64,000 nt of DNA from Asterella californica. Taxonomy: Eukaryota > Streptophyta > Marchantiopsida > Marchantiales > Aytoniaceae. The first letter of the stretch is position 1. Every line of letters starts with the position of its first letter. The notes under the pieces were generated by a model. It was not told the origin of the DNA and ran no database searches. It saw only the letters and a list, made by a program, of their open reading frames with translations. The position numbers were made by a program, and so were the translations under genes. Of this stretch, positions 32,024 to 43,469 are shown piece by piece. The stretch covers positions 6,138,001 through 6,202,000 of the forward strand of contig JAYKYS010000018.1 of NCBI GenBank assembly GCA_036924285.1. The letters run 5' to 3'.

Positions 32024-32070
32024 AGAGTTTAGGGTTTAGGGTTTAAGTTAAACCCTAAACCCTAAACTCT
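32024..32070. repeat. 47-bp perfect palindrome of telomere-type repeats
   Basis: The left arm 32024-32046 contains TTTAGGGTTTAGGGTTTAA preceded by AGAG. The right arm 32048-32070 is its exact reverse complement (TTAAACCCTAAACCCTAAAC, then TCT), around a single central G. TTTAGGG is the plant telomere heptamer, and AAACCCTA is the telo-box found in plant promoters and leaders. It lies in the untranslated leader of copia element B, 240 bp before gag. Confidence 0.95.
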
Positions 32071-32307
32071 CCAAGGGTTCAACTCTTGACCCAAACGGAC
32101 CTCGGATAAGGAAGTTACACTTTGGGGAACCCTTGGTCAACGGATCTTTGACTGCACTTTTGAAGGCCTTAACGATCAATTTTCGCATTTCTGAGATTTT
32201 TGCCATGTCGGACGAGATTGCAGAGTATTACAATATAGATACTACTTCCACCTCCATAATCACTTTGAGGAGTTCCAGATTTTTTCCACCTACTTTACTT
32301 TCGATCG

Positions 32308-33066
32308 ATGGCTAACGTTAGAGATAACTTACTTCATGATCATCATAAGTTGGATAGCACAAACTATCCAATATGGTGTTTCAAGGTTCAAGCCATTTTT
32401 CAGAACTATGACTTATGGGACATAGTGTTGGGTGATGAAGAAAGACCTATCGATTCACCAGCTGCTGTCAAAGCTTGGAACAAAAGAGATCAACAAGCAC
32501 TTGCCATCATCAAGATGACCATAAAAGACTCAGAAATCATGGATATCTTGGAGGTTAAAACTTCTAAAGATGCTTGGGATACTTTCACCAAGAAGCACGA
32601 AGGAGCTGCTCAAGAGAGGAAGAGAATGTTACGCAGAAAGTTAAACACTTTACAGATGGTTGCAGGCATCTCACTCGAAGAGCACTTCAATATTGTCAAA
32701 GGGTTGCTACAACAACTGAAGAATATGGGTGGAGGTATAGATGAGGACGACTTGGTGCTTATAGTGCTCCAGAGCTTACCAGAACCATATGAGCACTTTG
32801 TCAAAGCAATGGATGTACGCAAGGAGCCTGTCTCATTTGAAGAACTGCAAACACTAGTTTTGCAAGAAGCAATGAATATCGAAACCAAGTCAGCTCAACT
32901 ACCACAACTGATGCAGCTTTCTTCTCCAAGAGGAGAGATCATAAGCGGGGTAAACCTCAAGACTCACAATCAAAACAAAATGAGCATTGGGACAACAAGA
33001 GAGGTAAGTTCAACAAACGTCACTCAGAGGGCAACTCCAACAAACCAAAACCTGGGAACTGTATGA
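32308..33066 (+). pseudogene. Copia gag, element B
   Basis: This 252-codon frame from ATG carries the copia gag domain: LDSTNYPIWCFKVQAIFQNY, DAWDTFTKKHEGAAQERKRM, LRRKLNTLQMVAGISLEEHF, ILQ-type helix LVLIVLQSLPEPYEHFVKAM and FEELQTLVLQEAMNIE. The expected zinc knuckle comes next, but a frame change just before it (YECRKKAF in another frame near 33065-33090) separates gag from pol. Only the first half of the knuckle is recognisable. Confidence 0.85.
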
Positions 33067-33069
33067 GTG

Positions 33070-36000
33070 CAGGAAGAAGGCATTTGATCAACGTTCCAAC
33101 ATCAACAACAGAGGTAACTTCGTACAGACAATTGATCACGAAGAGAAGCTGTTCTTCACTACCATGTATACAGACACACATGACCAACAATGGTGGATTG
33201 ATTCTGGAGCATCAAATCATATCACCTCAAAGAAAGAGTGGTTTCAAGACTTTCATCCTCTTAATGGACCAGAGATACGATTGGAAGATGGTAAGGACTA
33301 CCAAGTCCAAGGGGAAGGTAACATTCGTATTAAGCTACCTTCAGGTCAGATAAGAACCATTGGAGGTGTCTGGTTTGTACCTGGTGTAGTGCATAATCTT
33401 TTGAGTGTTGGTAAACTTGCTGCAAATGGGTTTCTGCTGTCATTTGATGCACAAGGATGTTCCATTCTCGACCAAGGATCTGTGATGGCTACATGGCTGA
33501 AGGTTGGCCACTTGTATGAGTTACAAGCCTTACCTTTGGTAGCTACAGTTCTAGTTGCTGTAACAAATACGAGCCAGTTATGGCATCTTCGACTTGGACA
33601 CTTGCACTATCAGAAAATGCATAAGTTGTTTCATGAAGACTTGGCCCTTGGTGTTTCGAAACTAGTCTCTGTTAACCTCCGTGTGAAGTTTGCCTAAGAT
33701 CTAAATAGACTCGAAGGAAGTTCTTCAAAACTACTGCAACACGAGCAACAAAAATCCTTCAGTTGTTACATACAGATCTCTGTGGACCTACTGAGACTAT
33801 TTCGCTTGGAGGTTCTAAGTACTTCATGCTGATTGTTGATGACTTCTCGAGATACATTTGGGTTTTCTTCCTGTTAAGAAAGTCTGAAGCATTCTCGAAT
33901 CTTCAACAGCTTGTTAACATGGTGGAAAGACAGACTGGACAACTAGTGAAGAGTCTGCAAAGTGATAGAGGAGGAGAGTTCACTTCCAAGGCTGCTGACC
34001 AATATTTTGCTGAGAAGAGGATACTGTGACAGTTGACTACAGCTTACACGCCTCAGCAAAATGGAGTGGTGAACTATCGTGGAGATGGCAAGAAGTCTTC
34101 TTCTTGAGCAAGATCTTCCAAAAGATCTTTGGGCTGAAGCTGTGAGTACTGCGGTCTACCTTCTCAACAGAAGTCCAACAAATGCGGTGAACAACAAAAC
34201 TCCATTCAAAGCTTTCACAAGGAAGAAACCAGATCTCTCTAACCTACAAATTTTTGGATGCAAAGTATATGTTTCAACTCCTCGAAAATTACTCCAAAAG
34301 TTTGATGATAGATCTCAGATCTGTATATTCATAGGAAATCCAGCAAGAGAAAAGGGATATAGGCGGTTGAGTGCTGCAAGAAAGATCATCATCAGTCGAG
34401 ATGTAGTGTTTTTAGAGGTCCCTTCATCTCGAAACTCACAACACCATCTTTCTGACCTGCCATCTCTCTCAATCCAAACACCTACTTCAGAGAACCATGA
34501 AGAAGAAGCTCAAGCTCAACTAGAACCACCTCCTACACCACCTACACAAGTTGAAGTTACTGAATCAGGTCCAACTACAGCAGATTCGTCTCTCATACAC
34601 TAGACTACTCCAGATTCGAATCTTGCTGCTCAACCAAGGAGACCTATCAGAACAAAGAAGGTTCCTGCAAGACTAGAGGATTATATTCTCATGGCTGAAG
34701 CTCAAGGTGATGGACAAACTATCACATTCGAGAAGGCTTTCAGTAAAGATCAATGGAGACGTGCTATGCAGGAAGAATATGATGCATTACTCAAAAATGC
34801 AACCTAGAGCTTAGTACCTCTTCCAACAAACAGGAAAGCACTTGGCTGTAAGTGGGTTATAAGATCAAGAGACATGCGGATGGAACTATTGAGATACAAG
34901 GCTCGCCTTATTGCAAAAGGTTATTTGCAGACTGCAGGAAAAGATTTTCAAGAGACCTTCACACCTGTGGTAAAACTTAACTCCATTAGAGTTCTTTGTG
35001 CTCTTGCAAAACAACATGGTTGGAAGTGTCTACAAATGGATGTTAAGAATGCATTTCTTAATGGGATTCTTGAAGAAGATATCTACTTGCAGCAACCACC
35101 TAGTTTTGTTCGTCAAGGAGGTGAACAGTTAGTGTGCAAGCTGCACAAGGCATTGTATGACCTCAAACAAGCTCTAAGAGCTTGGTACACAAGAATAGAC
35201 ACCTTCTTGAAGCAGCAAGGCTTCTCTTTCACTAGAGGTGATCCAAACTTCTATGTTTTGATTACTTCTCAAGGTATTGTGTTACTGTTACTGTACGTGG
35301 ATGACCTGATAATATCTGGAAGTAATCAAGGAGGAGTAAAGAAGATTCAGCAAGCTTTAATGCAAGAATTTGATATGAAGGATCTAGGACTTCTCAACTT
35401 TTGCCTTGGAGTTCAGTTTCTGGAACACAACAAAATGTTATACCTCTCTCAGGCAAGATACACAGAAAGTATACTTCAGGATTTCCAGATGGAGAAGTGC
35501 AAGCCTGCGCCTACTCCTATGATTATCTCGAAGGAGTGGCAAAGTTCTTCTGTTGATGATGAGCATGCAGATGCAACAGACTTCAGGAAGCTGATCGGGA
35601 AGTTAATTTATCTGGCTGTCACTACAAGACCGGATATTTCGTTTGCAGTCAGCAAACTCAGTCAGAATATGGAGTCTCCCACAATTATATATATGAGGGC
35701 AGCAAAGAGAGTTTTGCGCTACCTCAAGGGAACTACCAGCTATGGGCTCAGATATAGCTCAGATAAGTCACTTGGACTGATTGGATTTACAGATGCTGAT
35801 TGGGCAGGCGATTCAACAGATCGTAAATCAATGTATGGATTCGCATTTATGCTGGGAGGAGGTGCCATCACTTGGCAGTGTAAAAAGCAGCCAACTATTG
35901 CTTTATCCTCCTCTGAAGCAGAATATCGTGGCCTGTGTAATGCAGCACAAGAGACCATTTGGCTAAGATGGATGTTGGAGGATGTAGGTGTCAACCAAGA

Positions 36001-36258
36001 CACTCCAACAGTAATCTGGACTGATAGCATGAGTGCAATAGCATTGGCAAAAAATCCAGTGCATCATGCTAGAACAAAGCACATTGAAGTGCAAGTCCAC
36101 TTCATCAAGGAGAAAATAATTTCGGGAGAGGTTGTTACTCAATGAGTAACAACTGATGACCAAACTGCTGATATATTCACCAAGCCTTTGTCTTCAGACA
36201 GGTTTCAAAAATTGAGACTTGAACTTGATGTATATTCAATACCACTAACATTAAGAGG
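33070..36258 (+). pseudogene. Copia pol (protease, integrase, RT, RNase H), element B
   Basis: Protease motif WWIDSGASNHIT at about 33190-33225. GAG-pre-integrase motif LWHLRLGHLHYQKMHKL near 33578. Integrase core LHTDLCGPTE, MLIVDDFSRYIWVFF and SLQSDRGGEFTS (33763-34029), then a TGA and a shifted continuation TAYTPQQNGV. 34079-34603 holds PKDLWAEAVSTAVYLLNRSP and LQIFGCKVYV. RT from 34874: ARLIAKGYLQTAGKDFQETF, MDVKNAFLNGILEEDIYLQ, LYVDDLIISG. RNase H: GFTDADWAGDSTDRKSMYGF, ALSSSEAEYRGL, HHARTKHIEVQVHFIKEKI. Stops at 34027, 34601, 34808 and 36142 and several shifts inactivate it. The last 423-codon RT/RNase H frame is whole. Confidence 0.9.
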
Positions 36259-36261
36259 GGG
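36252..36261 (+). other. Polypurine tract of element B
   Basis: The purine run TAAGAGGGGG sits immediately before the TGTTAAAG start of the 3' LTR, the expected place for the plus-strand primer. Confidence 0.8.
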
Positions 36262-36503
36262 TGTTAAAGATAATGTCTAGTCTATAGTCACCTCTATAGT
36301 CACATCTAATAGTCACATCTATAGTCATCTCTATAGTCATCTCTATAGACACATCTCTATGACTAATGACTGACTAGTGACTAATCTCTTGTCCATAGGT
36401 TAGAGTATATAACAACCCCCTCTGGAGAAATGATGAGTCGACTGATCCTTTACTGATATATCTTCTATAGTAGAGAGTATTCACTTGGTTTGGTTCTTTA
36501 ACA
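36262..36503 (+). repeat. 3' LTR of copia element B (242 bp)
   Basis: It begins TGTTAAAGATAATG and ends GGTTCTTTAACA, giving TGTTAAAG/CTTTAACA inverted ends. Its last 100 or so bases match the 5' LTR remnant. 36280-36365 consists of short tandem repeats of the type TCTATAGTCACA, 12-13 bp long and at least six copies. Confidence 0.9.
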
Positions 36504-37633
36504 GCTGATTCTGATAGTTCAGGACCCATTCCGGTGCTGCACCTGTAAAGCTGGCTAGATCGCATGCATGCAGCGTATATATGACTCCACAAGCACAGAG
36601 ATAAGATTAGGGATCGAAGCATGATCATGGAGTTTGTAATCATCAGCAGTAGAGCTTTTCTAAGGCTTCAACAGCAAGAAGGCTGGCAGACACTATAGCT
36701 ACTCTCGTATATATGGGTTCAAGGATTCTAGTACCAACTGGTATGAAGATTCAAGATCAATTGCACATGAATAAAGGTCCACAGGTTGAGTTTACAAATG
36801 ACTGAAGCAGCTACAAAAGGTTAAAATTAGTAGATATTAGTGCTTGTCATACTCTAGAACATCCCTTCCTATAGCATTCCCTATTCCTCCCAGCGTGGTT
36901 TAGGGTTTTTGGTGGCTTAAAAATCAACACACAACTTGCTGACAAGAGACATGGAAACATCGCATTTCATGACCAGAAGGCAGTCCAATACAACCTTCAG
37001 GACTAAATCCTTCGATGTGATGAGAGACGATTTGGTAGTGACTGCAAATTACACCTTGCCCTTACTTTCACACAGTGCGGGACAACTTGGACCCAAATGA
37101 GGAGCCTTCTTTTATCGAGGACAAGATATGAGCCCTGTTTTCAGTCGATGGGAATTGCCTTCTCAAGCGCTCGAAAGTATGTGTTTGAAGGGCAAAGTTG
37201 GCATTTCCGATCAAATACCCATTAATATTACGACGTTCGGGGACAGGTTCAGTCCTTCCCTGATTAGAAACAACGCGGAACTGAAACTGTTCATGGATCC
37301 AGAACCAGGTCAACTGTAGTCAAGAAACGCTAAGCACGCTGGACTGAAAACCGTGCTACTTCGAAGACTGAATCGAGCTTATCTCCCTGATACGCAGTTC
37401 AGAATGATCCTGAAGTGCATCGGTACCGCAGTATGTACGTAACAACTGTAGTAAAAGAAGTAGGACATATAGTCCACAACCACAGTGGTGCAATTAGATT
37501 GTGTTTGCCACTCTTAGACTTGGCTGAATTAGGTTGATTGTTACGTAGCGGTGCGGATGTACCTTTTACGAAACTGAAAAACTGCACCACAAGTCTTTCA
37601 GAATATCTCTATCTGGACAAAATATTATCAACC
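36504..37633. other. Non-coding DNA, no gene recognised
   Basis: Short overlapping frames only, none with a domain or long run. No transposon motif was recognised. Confidence 0.5.
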
Positions 37634-37907
37634 TGTTAGAAACGATAATATGGAACTTATCTCTCCAACAGAATACTATATTAGAGCTGATAGTGAAGGG
37701 AACTTAACAAAAGTATTCTGGAATGAAAAGGGCACTCTTTACTTATAACCTCCGAATCTAGTATACTCAAAGAGGGACTCTTCGACCTACTAGAAAAAGA
37801 ACTTGGTTATCACTGTACCTCTCACGTCCAAGTCTTGTCACACGTACTTCTTTCTTCTTTTGTTTTGGTCTTTTGTGTTTAAATGTAAGTTCTAATGATA
37901 AATAGCA
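37634..37907. repeat. Solo LTR-like relative of copia element E
   Basis: It starts TGTTAGAAACGATAATATGG. It shares CAACAGAATACTAT, the pattern TCACACGTACTTCTTTCTTC...TTTTGTTTTGGTC against TCACAAGTCATCTCTTCC...TTTTCTTTTGTC, and the order of blocks with the LTR at 60378-60731. It ends near AATGATAAATAGCA. No internal element sequence is attached. A target duplication was not found, so the ends are approximate. Confidence 0.55.
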
Positions 37908-39719
37908 GTACCTCGTCTTACTGCGGTCGGTTTGGAAGGAATCTAGATCTAAATTGCTCGGTCGATGTTGTCGAGATTCATCCATTCAATGGATGCTTAT
38001 TCACTCTCTTCCAAGATCAGAAGAGGAGGAATATACACCTTTTAATTTATGTCTTTACTTTTTCTCTTGGGAGGGTTAAGTCATAAATTAAAGTTATTAA
38101 AAAATATATGTTTTTATTCATACAAAAGATGTTACTTATAGAACTCATTGCGCTTCTAAGTTTTTCCTCTTCCCAGAGTTCAAGTGTTAACGTTAAACTC
38201 AGAAGTAGAAGCGGTTACGTTTGAACTCACTGCGCTTGTACGTTCCTCTTTCCAGAGTTCACGGGTGAGATTCAAATAATTATTGAATTTAGTAATTAAA
38301 TAATTTTTTAAATTGATTCAATTATTTAAATTGAATAATTGAATTTAGATGTTTAAATTTAGATTTAGACTTATCTTGGATTTATTTAACTGTGCTCTGT
38401 GCAGTAAGTAAACATGGGCAATGTTTGCTTACTGCACGGAAGATTTTTATTTTTTAAAGAAAACTTTTATTCCAGAATGATCATGTATAGCGAATCATTT
38501 CAAAAAAAATTAAATCTATATTTCTTGTTATCCTTTTGTGTCTCTTTGCTCTCACACTCATTTGGGACGCATATTCACCTTCTCCATCTTCAGGTGGTAG
38601 ACTTAATTTATTACTTATCGCTTCTGATGGAAAGAGTTAGGTAATAAATTAATGTCACCTATAAATTAATGATTATCTGAAACCAGACCACCGGGCTTAT
38701 GGTTTTGGCAGCGCGGCAGGTCCTGCTATACGAATGGGTTTTCTCTGGAGTCTCATTTTTTTTGTAACATTTAATATTTATTAGATAATTAAATTAAAAT
38801 TTTGACTTACTCTGAATTTTATTTAGTATATAGAATTTTCTCTATAACTTAAATAAAAACATCACCAACACACGTGAAAAGAAAGAATTAAAACATATCA
38901 AAATAGTCGTACAGTCCATCTCAGTCTATGAAACCAATCCATTGTCTCTATTTTCTCTCTCATACCTAGCTTGTTCCTTTCTCGGCTATCCTCTGCTAGG
39001 TCGTTTGGGATGCATATTAACCCAATGTTTCATATGTTGTAGCTTGCATACTGAAAACTGGAGACGCTTTCTTTATAATTGCGAGCGTATTTTCTCCTTT
39101 CATGTTATTTAGATGAAAGTGTTTTAAAATTTGCTCCTTGCCTGTCACTAATTAACCTTGCATCAAAGAACCTCGTCACCTCAGCGGCCGCGGTAAGGAA
39201 GTGTATCGTCTAATCATTCACTTATATACTTGTCGGGTAGACCAGGAGAAGCTCATGACTGCGTTAGATCTCTACAGAATTGCAAGCATGCATCCAACTG
39301 CAACAAACAGTGATAGTCATGCGAACGAAAAGAGGACTAAGGAAAGTGAATGATCTAATTCACATGTGAGAGAACGTGCTAACGATGAACGATAAAAGAA
39401 AGATGACAAAGTCGTCATCTTTTCTCATTCTGTCAGGTTGACACAATGAGAAAAGATGTTAGACCCATTTGCATAATTTACTATCACCACTCTTCCGCAC
39501 ATGTATTATTGTTCCTCTAGAACCTACGTTCTCAGCAGTAAAGAGAAAATAGACGTTATTACTATACACGATAACTCATGTTTTCCAAACTAAATGCTTT
39601 CCAAAACAATGTCAATTATATATACGAGTTTGCATGAACCGTTAGTAGTTGGATTGGCATTTCTTTGCCTCACTTTTTCCTGGTCTCAAGATCACATACT
39701 TTCTCCTGCTTACAATCTT
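37908..39719. other. AT-rich non-coding DNA with small repeats
   Basis: A direct repeat of about 82-bp period starts GAACTCATTGCGCTT at 38141 and GAACTCACTGCGCTT at 38223. A hairpin has arms 38399-38415 and 38421-38437 (17 bp, one mismatch, 5-nt loop). Stretches 38040-38400 and 38750-38860 are strongly AT-rich. No coding frame is supported. Confidence 0.5.
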
Positions 39720-39724
39720 ACACA

Positions 39725-39982
39725 TGTTAGAATACCATACAGTGTGAATACTCATTTTACAGTAAGCAGTTCAGGCTATTAGATGGTGACCTTTCGTAAG
39801 GTCACCAAGGCCAAGACCCAAGGTATATTATTCAGGCCCAAGGCCATTGTACATTATTGAGTATTCATTTACTTGGTTTTGCCTACACTCTCTTGAGGAG
39901 CTCTCCCACACTCTCATACTGTCCTTATGCCGTGACTTAGAGTTTTGCCTTAGCCTATTCTACTAGCAGTCCATATCCAACA
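39725..39982 (+). repeat. 5' LTR of element C
   Basis: Starts TGTTAGAATACC and ends ATATCCAACA. It contains a 10-bp stem with TCGT loop (TGGTGACCTT / AAGGTCACCA, 39784-39807). The primer-binding site TGGTATCAGAGC (initiator tRNA-Met) follows at 39983-39994. Confidence 0.95.
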
Positions 39983-40069
39983 TGGTATCAGAGCTTTGCA
40001 TTGTTAATGCACTAGCACAATAGCATAGGCACTAGGTAGGCCTTCGGCCCTTAGGTGAGAGCAGTTGGA

Positions 40070-40138
40070 GGACGCTTCAGCTGCTGCGAGAAGGACGCTT
40101 CAGCTGCTGCAAGAAGGACGCTTCACGCACCCAGATTC
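40070..40138 (+). repeat. Three 23-bp tandem repeats in the element C leader
   Basis: GGACGCTTCAGCTGCTGCGAGAA-type units start at 40070, 40093 and 40116; the last is partial. Copy D has one unit fewer at the same place (near 51590-51630), so the array changes in copy number within the family. Confidence 0.85.
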
Positions 40139-40189
40139 TGTACTTTTGCTAACAGAATTTCACCGTTCCAGCGATCAATCTGATACAGA

Positions 40190-41135
40190 ATGTCTGCCCC
40201 CTTTGACACCAAAGGCTGGGCCAAGTTCGACGGTACATATTTCACGCTTTGGAAACACAAGACAACCTTGCGGCTCAGGGCCCATGGTGTTCTTGATATC
40301 GTGGAAGGGAACGTGCAGAGACCACGTGCCACGACACCCGGAGGTATTGCGGTACCCATCCCTCCCCCTGCTACCGGACCCGGTAGCATCGCAGATTGAG
40401 ATCAGCGTGATGTTAACGCGCTCGCAGCGATCAACGAATGTTGCGAGAACAGTGTGGCAGGACATCTAATGTCCTGCACCACGTCGAACGATGCATGGTC
40501 CACCTTGACCAGACACTTTGCAGGTCAAGACATGGTGACCAAGATGCACTTAAGAGAGAAGTTGGGGGTTTTAAAGATGAAACCCAACGAGACTGTCACC
40601 CAGCACGTAAATAACTTCAAGTCTCTCATCCAGCAGATGACTTCAGCTGGATTGATAATCACCAACGAGGAGCAAGTCCTCGCGTTGATGGGCAGTATGC
40701 CCAACAACTACCATCTGTTCTTGCAGGCGATGAGAATGAACCCAAATCTCTCGCTACAGGACCTCATCACCTTCCTCATCTAGGAGGAAACGATCGGGCG
40801 CAAGTTATCGATGGAACCATCCACTGCCTTGTTTGCAGGACGCCGGCAAGGAGGACGCAATGGCAACAACCGGCGCAACAATGATGGCAACCGACAAGGC
40901 GGCAACCAGCCACCAAAGAGACCGCCAGATCCTAACGAGAAATGTTTCAAGTGCAACAAGCCCGAGCACCGCATCGCAGAGTGTCCGGACAAACCCAGCA
41001 GCAGCAACAAAAACTCAAATGCTGGTAACAAGAACAGGAACAAGAATCGTCGTTTTCAGAACAACAACGGCAACACTCGTCGAGTTCTGGTGGCACAATG
41101 TTCGTCTGCAATCATGCAGACAGCTGATCCTAATT
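40190..41135 (+). pseudogene. Copia gag, element C
   Basis: Starts at MSAPFDTKGWAKFDGTYFTL, followed by the gag core (CTTSNDAWSTLTRHFAGQDM, HLREKLGVLKMKPNETVTQH, VLALMGSMPNNYHLFLQAM) and one zinc knuckle CFKCNKPEHRIAEC in an Asn/Arg-rich tail. All pieces are in one frame but are cut by TGA at 40397 and TAG at 40781. Copy D has TGG and CAG there, so both stops arose by G-to-A or C-to-T change. The frame continues into the protease. Confidence 0.9.
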
Positions 41136-43469
41136 GGTATGTGGACACGGGTGCCACACACCATATGGCGCATAATCGACGACAATTCGTCGAATACTCA
41201 CCCGTCCCTACTGAGAACACCGAGAACGATGCCATTCTACTCAGTGATAACACCACCATCCACGTTGCTGGTTCCGGCATGGTGGAAGTGCGCCTGCTCA
41301 ACGGCGAGCATGTGTACATACGTGACGTTCTCCATGTGCCCGCCTTGCAGAAGAATTTATTCTCATCTCGGCAATTTGATGCCAATGGCGGCTGGTGCTT
41401 AATTGGCAACGGATTCTGTCACCTAGAAGACAGATTTGGACAAGTGCTAGCTCATTGTCCCACTGTCGACGATCTCTACATGCTCGGGAATTCAATTTCG
41501 GTCGCTGACCAAACCACGCTTGTAGCTACAGCTAGTAGGACTTCAGTAGTCTATACACTACCACCTAGCCAGAGATCAGGACCGCGCTTGCGAGCTAGAC
41601 CGCAATCTAACCAACGGACTAGCACCTCGCTGTTCAACCGCAACATGCGCAGGATCCGCTTCCCACGGTCCAGGCCTAACCCCGCCTCACAGAATGCGCA
41701 CATCCAAGCTGAAATTCACCCAAGTCACCCAAGTCACTCACGGAGTCTTTCTCTTCCTAATTCGAAGCATACACTCACTAGAGAAGTCCCCCTCACTCCA
41801 CAAAATTCGAAATTCTCATACTTGAATAACGAGGGTTCAATTTCAGTCCGCGCGGCCTCTACCCCCTTCACTACCACACCCCTTGGTTCATTTCCTGTAA
41901 GGACACCACCTCTTGGCATGCCTCCTCAAACGCGCACATGGATCGAGTCTCTTGACCCACCCCTAACTGCCAACGGATGGCAACCGCCCAGCACCTTCCA
42001 GTCAACAGCCTCGCACTCTTGCACTGCCACGCGACCCTCCAGTCCACGGGAGGTCTTAATGGCCCCCGTAGACAGGGAGTCACCTGTCAGCAGGGACTCC
42101 CAGCAGGAGTATCTCTCACACGGCACGCCCCCACGCGGGCTGGCAGCCCCCGCGCCGACCGAGGAAGGGGATGGAATCCCCATCCGCACGGCATGTGCCG
42201 CCACCCTGCATAGAGGATAATGCACATCCCTTGCGCAGGGACGCACACTTCATATCCCCGCACAGGCGGGGATATGAAGGCGGCCCCCCATCGGAGGTGC
42301 TGCCCTCTCATCGTGTCCATGTGCATCTCCGCATAGGGGACGCACATGGACATCAAGACACCCCCACATCGGGGGTACCGCCCCCGCATCCCTGCAGTGG
42401 GGATGCGCGCACCCTATCCTTGCCGCCGCGGGGATATGAAGGCGGGGGCATGCAATATCTCCGCATAGGAGATATTGCATCCTCGCGCGGCGGGACCGGC
42501 ACGCCAATCCCCGCGGACCGCCTTGGTGGCAGTCCGTCCGGGGACCAGGGGGACGGTCTCTCCAATAAGGACATAGTCCCCCAAGGTGGGACAGAGGGCC
42601 TTCTTGGTCCTCGTCCCTACAGTCCTTATTTTGCTCAACAAGTCTCATCTCGGATTCCTCTTGGCGAGCAGCCGAGTTCTTCTTTTTCTCGGTCTCGATC
42701 TCCTCCGCATTTGTTGGCAGGCCTTCAGGGCTTTACATCTGGCAGTCAGACTCGTCCACCGACGACACCTCGACCCTGTGCTCTTGTTACTACGACGGAC
42801 GATCTCTCTACCTTGTGGTATCAGCGACTCGGTCATATCAACCATCATCGCGTCCACGAGCTGAGCCACCGCAGGTATGTTACCGGCCTCCCTTCCTTCC
42901 CGCTCTCTGAGGATATTTGTCCAGCTTGTGCACACGGCAAGCATGCACGCACTAAATTCCCACGTGCCAGCTCCACTCGATCCACTCGTCCTCTAGCATT
43001 GGTCCATTCTAATATTAGTGGTCGCATCTCTCCTTGCACCTTTTCTGACTATGAGTATTTCATCACCTTTATTGATGACTACTCGCGCTACACTATCACT
43101 CGTCTTCTCTACTATAAGAGTGACTGTTTTGCTGCTTTCAAGGACTATCTAGCATTTGCTGAGCGCGCCACTGGTCAATCTCTTATCACTTTGCGATCTG
43201 ACAATGGCGGAGAATATCGTTCAGCTGCTTTTGATGCTTTCTATCACGAGCGTGGCATCCAGCGTCAATTCACAGTCCCTTACTCTCCTCAACAGAATGA
43301 CATCGTTGAACGTAAGAACCGTAACTTGCTTGATGCTATCCGTTCTATGCTTTACACTTCCAAGCTTATCAAGCCCTTGTGGGGTGAAGCAATCACCTGC
43401 GCCACCTTCCTCCAGAACCGGTGTCCGTCTAAGGCTATCCCGTCTATGACCACACCTTATGAACTCTAG
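41136..43469 (+). pseudogene. Copia protease and integrase with a large inserted linker, element C
   Basis: The protease active site is WYVDTGATHHMAHNRRQF, with late motif LLNGEHVYIRDVLHVPALQK. After DDLYMLGN (about 41490) there is an unusual stretch of about 1.3 kb before the integrase zinc region LWYQRLGHINHHRVHEL...CPACAHGKHA (from about 42815). It is Ser/Pro/Arg-rich first (41540-42160), then GC-rich and hairpin-forming (42160-42560) with a frame change near 42200. The integrase core reads ITFIDDYSRYT, TLRSDNGGEYRS, SPQQNDIVERKN and ends LWGEAITCATFLQNRCP, with a TAG at 43467 where copy D has TGG. Confidence 0.9.
42248..42480. repeat. Cluster of GC-rich hairpins inside the element C polyprotein frame
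   Basis: Perfect inverted repeats: 42248-42261/42266-42279 (CTTCATATCCCCGC, loop ACAG); 42314-42324/42342-42352 (TGTCCATGTGC); 42386-42392/42400-42406 (GCATCCC); 42450-42462/42468-42480 (ATGCAATATCTCC, loop GCATA). The motif CATATCCCCGC / GCGGGGATATG also recurs unpaired near 42430-42441. Copy D carries the equivalent cluster at about 49270-49480 with changes. Protein frames are open on both strands here because of the base composition. Confidence 0.9.

Noticed and set aside
32024..32070. True interstitial telomere or chromosome end
   Set aside because: Only about two and a half repeats per arm, inside a copia leader; a chromosome fusion would normally leave longer arrays and unrelated flanks.
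42248..42480. CRISPR-like repeat array
   Set aside because: The units are palindromic and irregularly spaced with no constant repeat and spacer lengths, and the context is a plant retrotransposon.
42250..42648. Long - strand frames in the GC-rich part of element C
   Set aside because: They are open because of high GC and few stop codons; the + strand frame belongs to the copia polyprotein.
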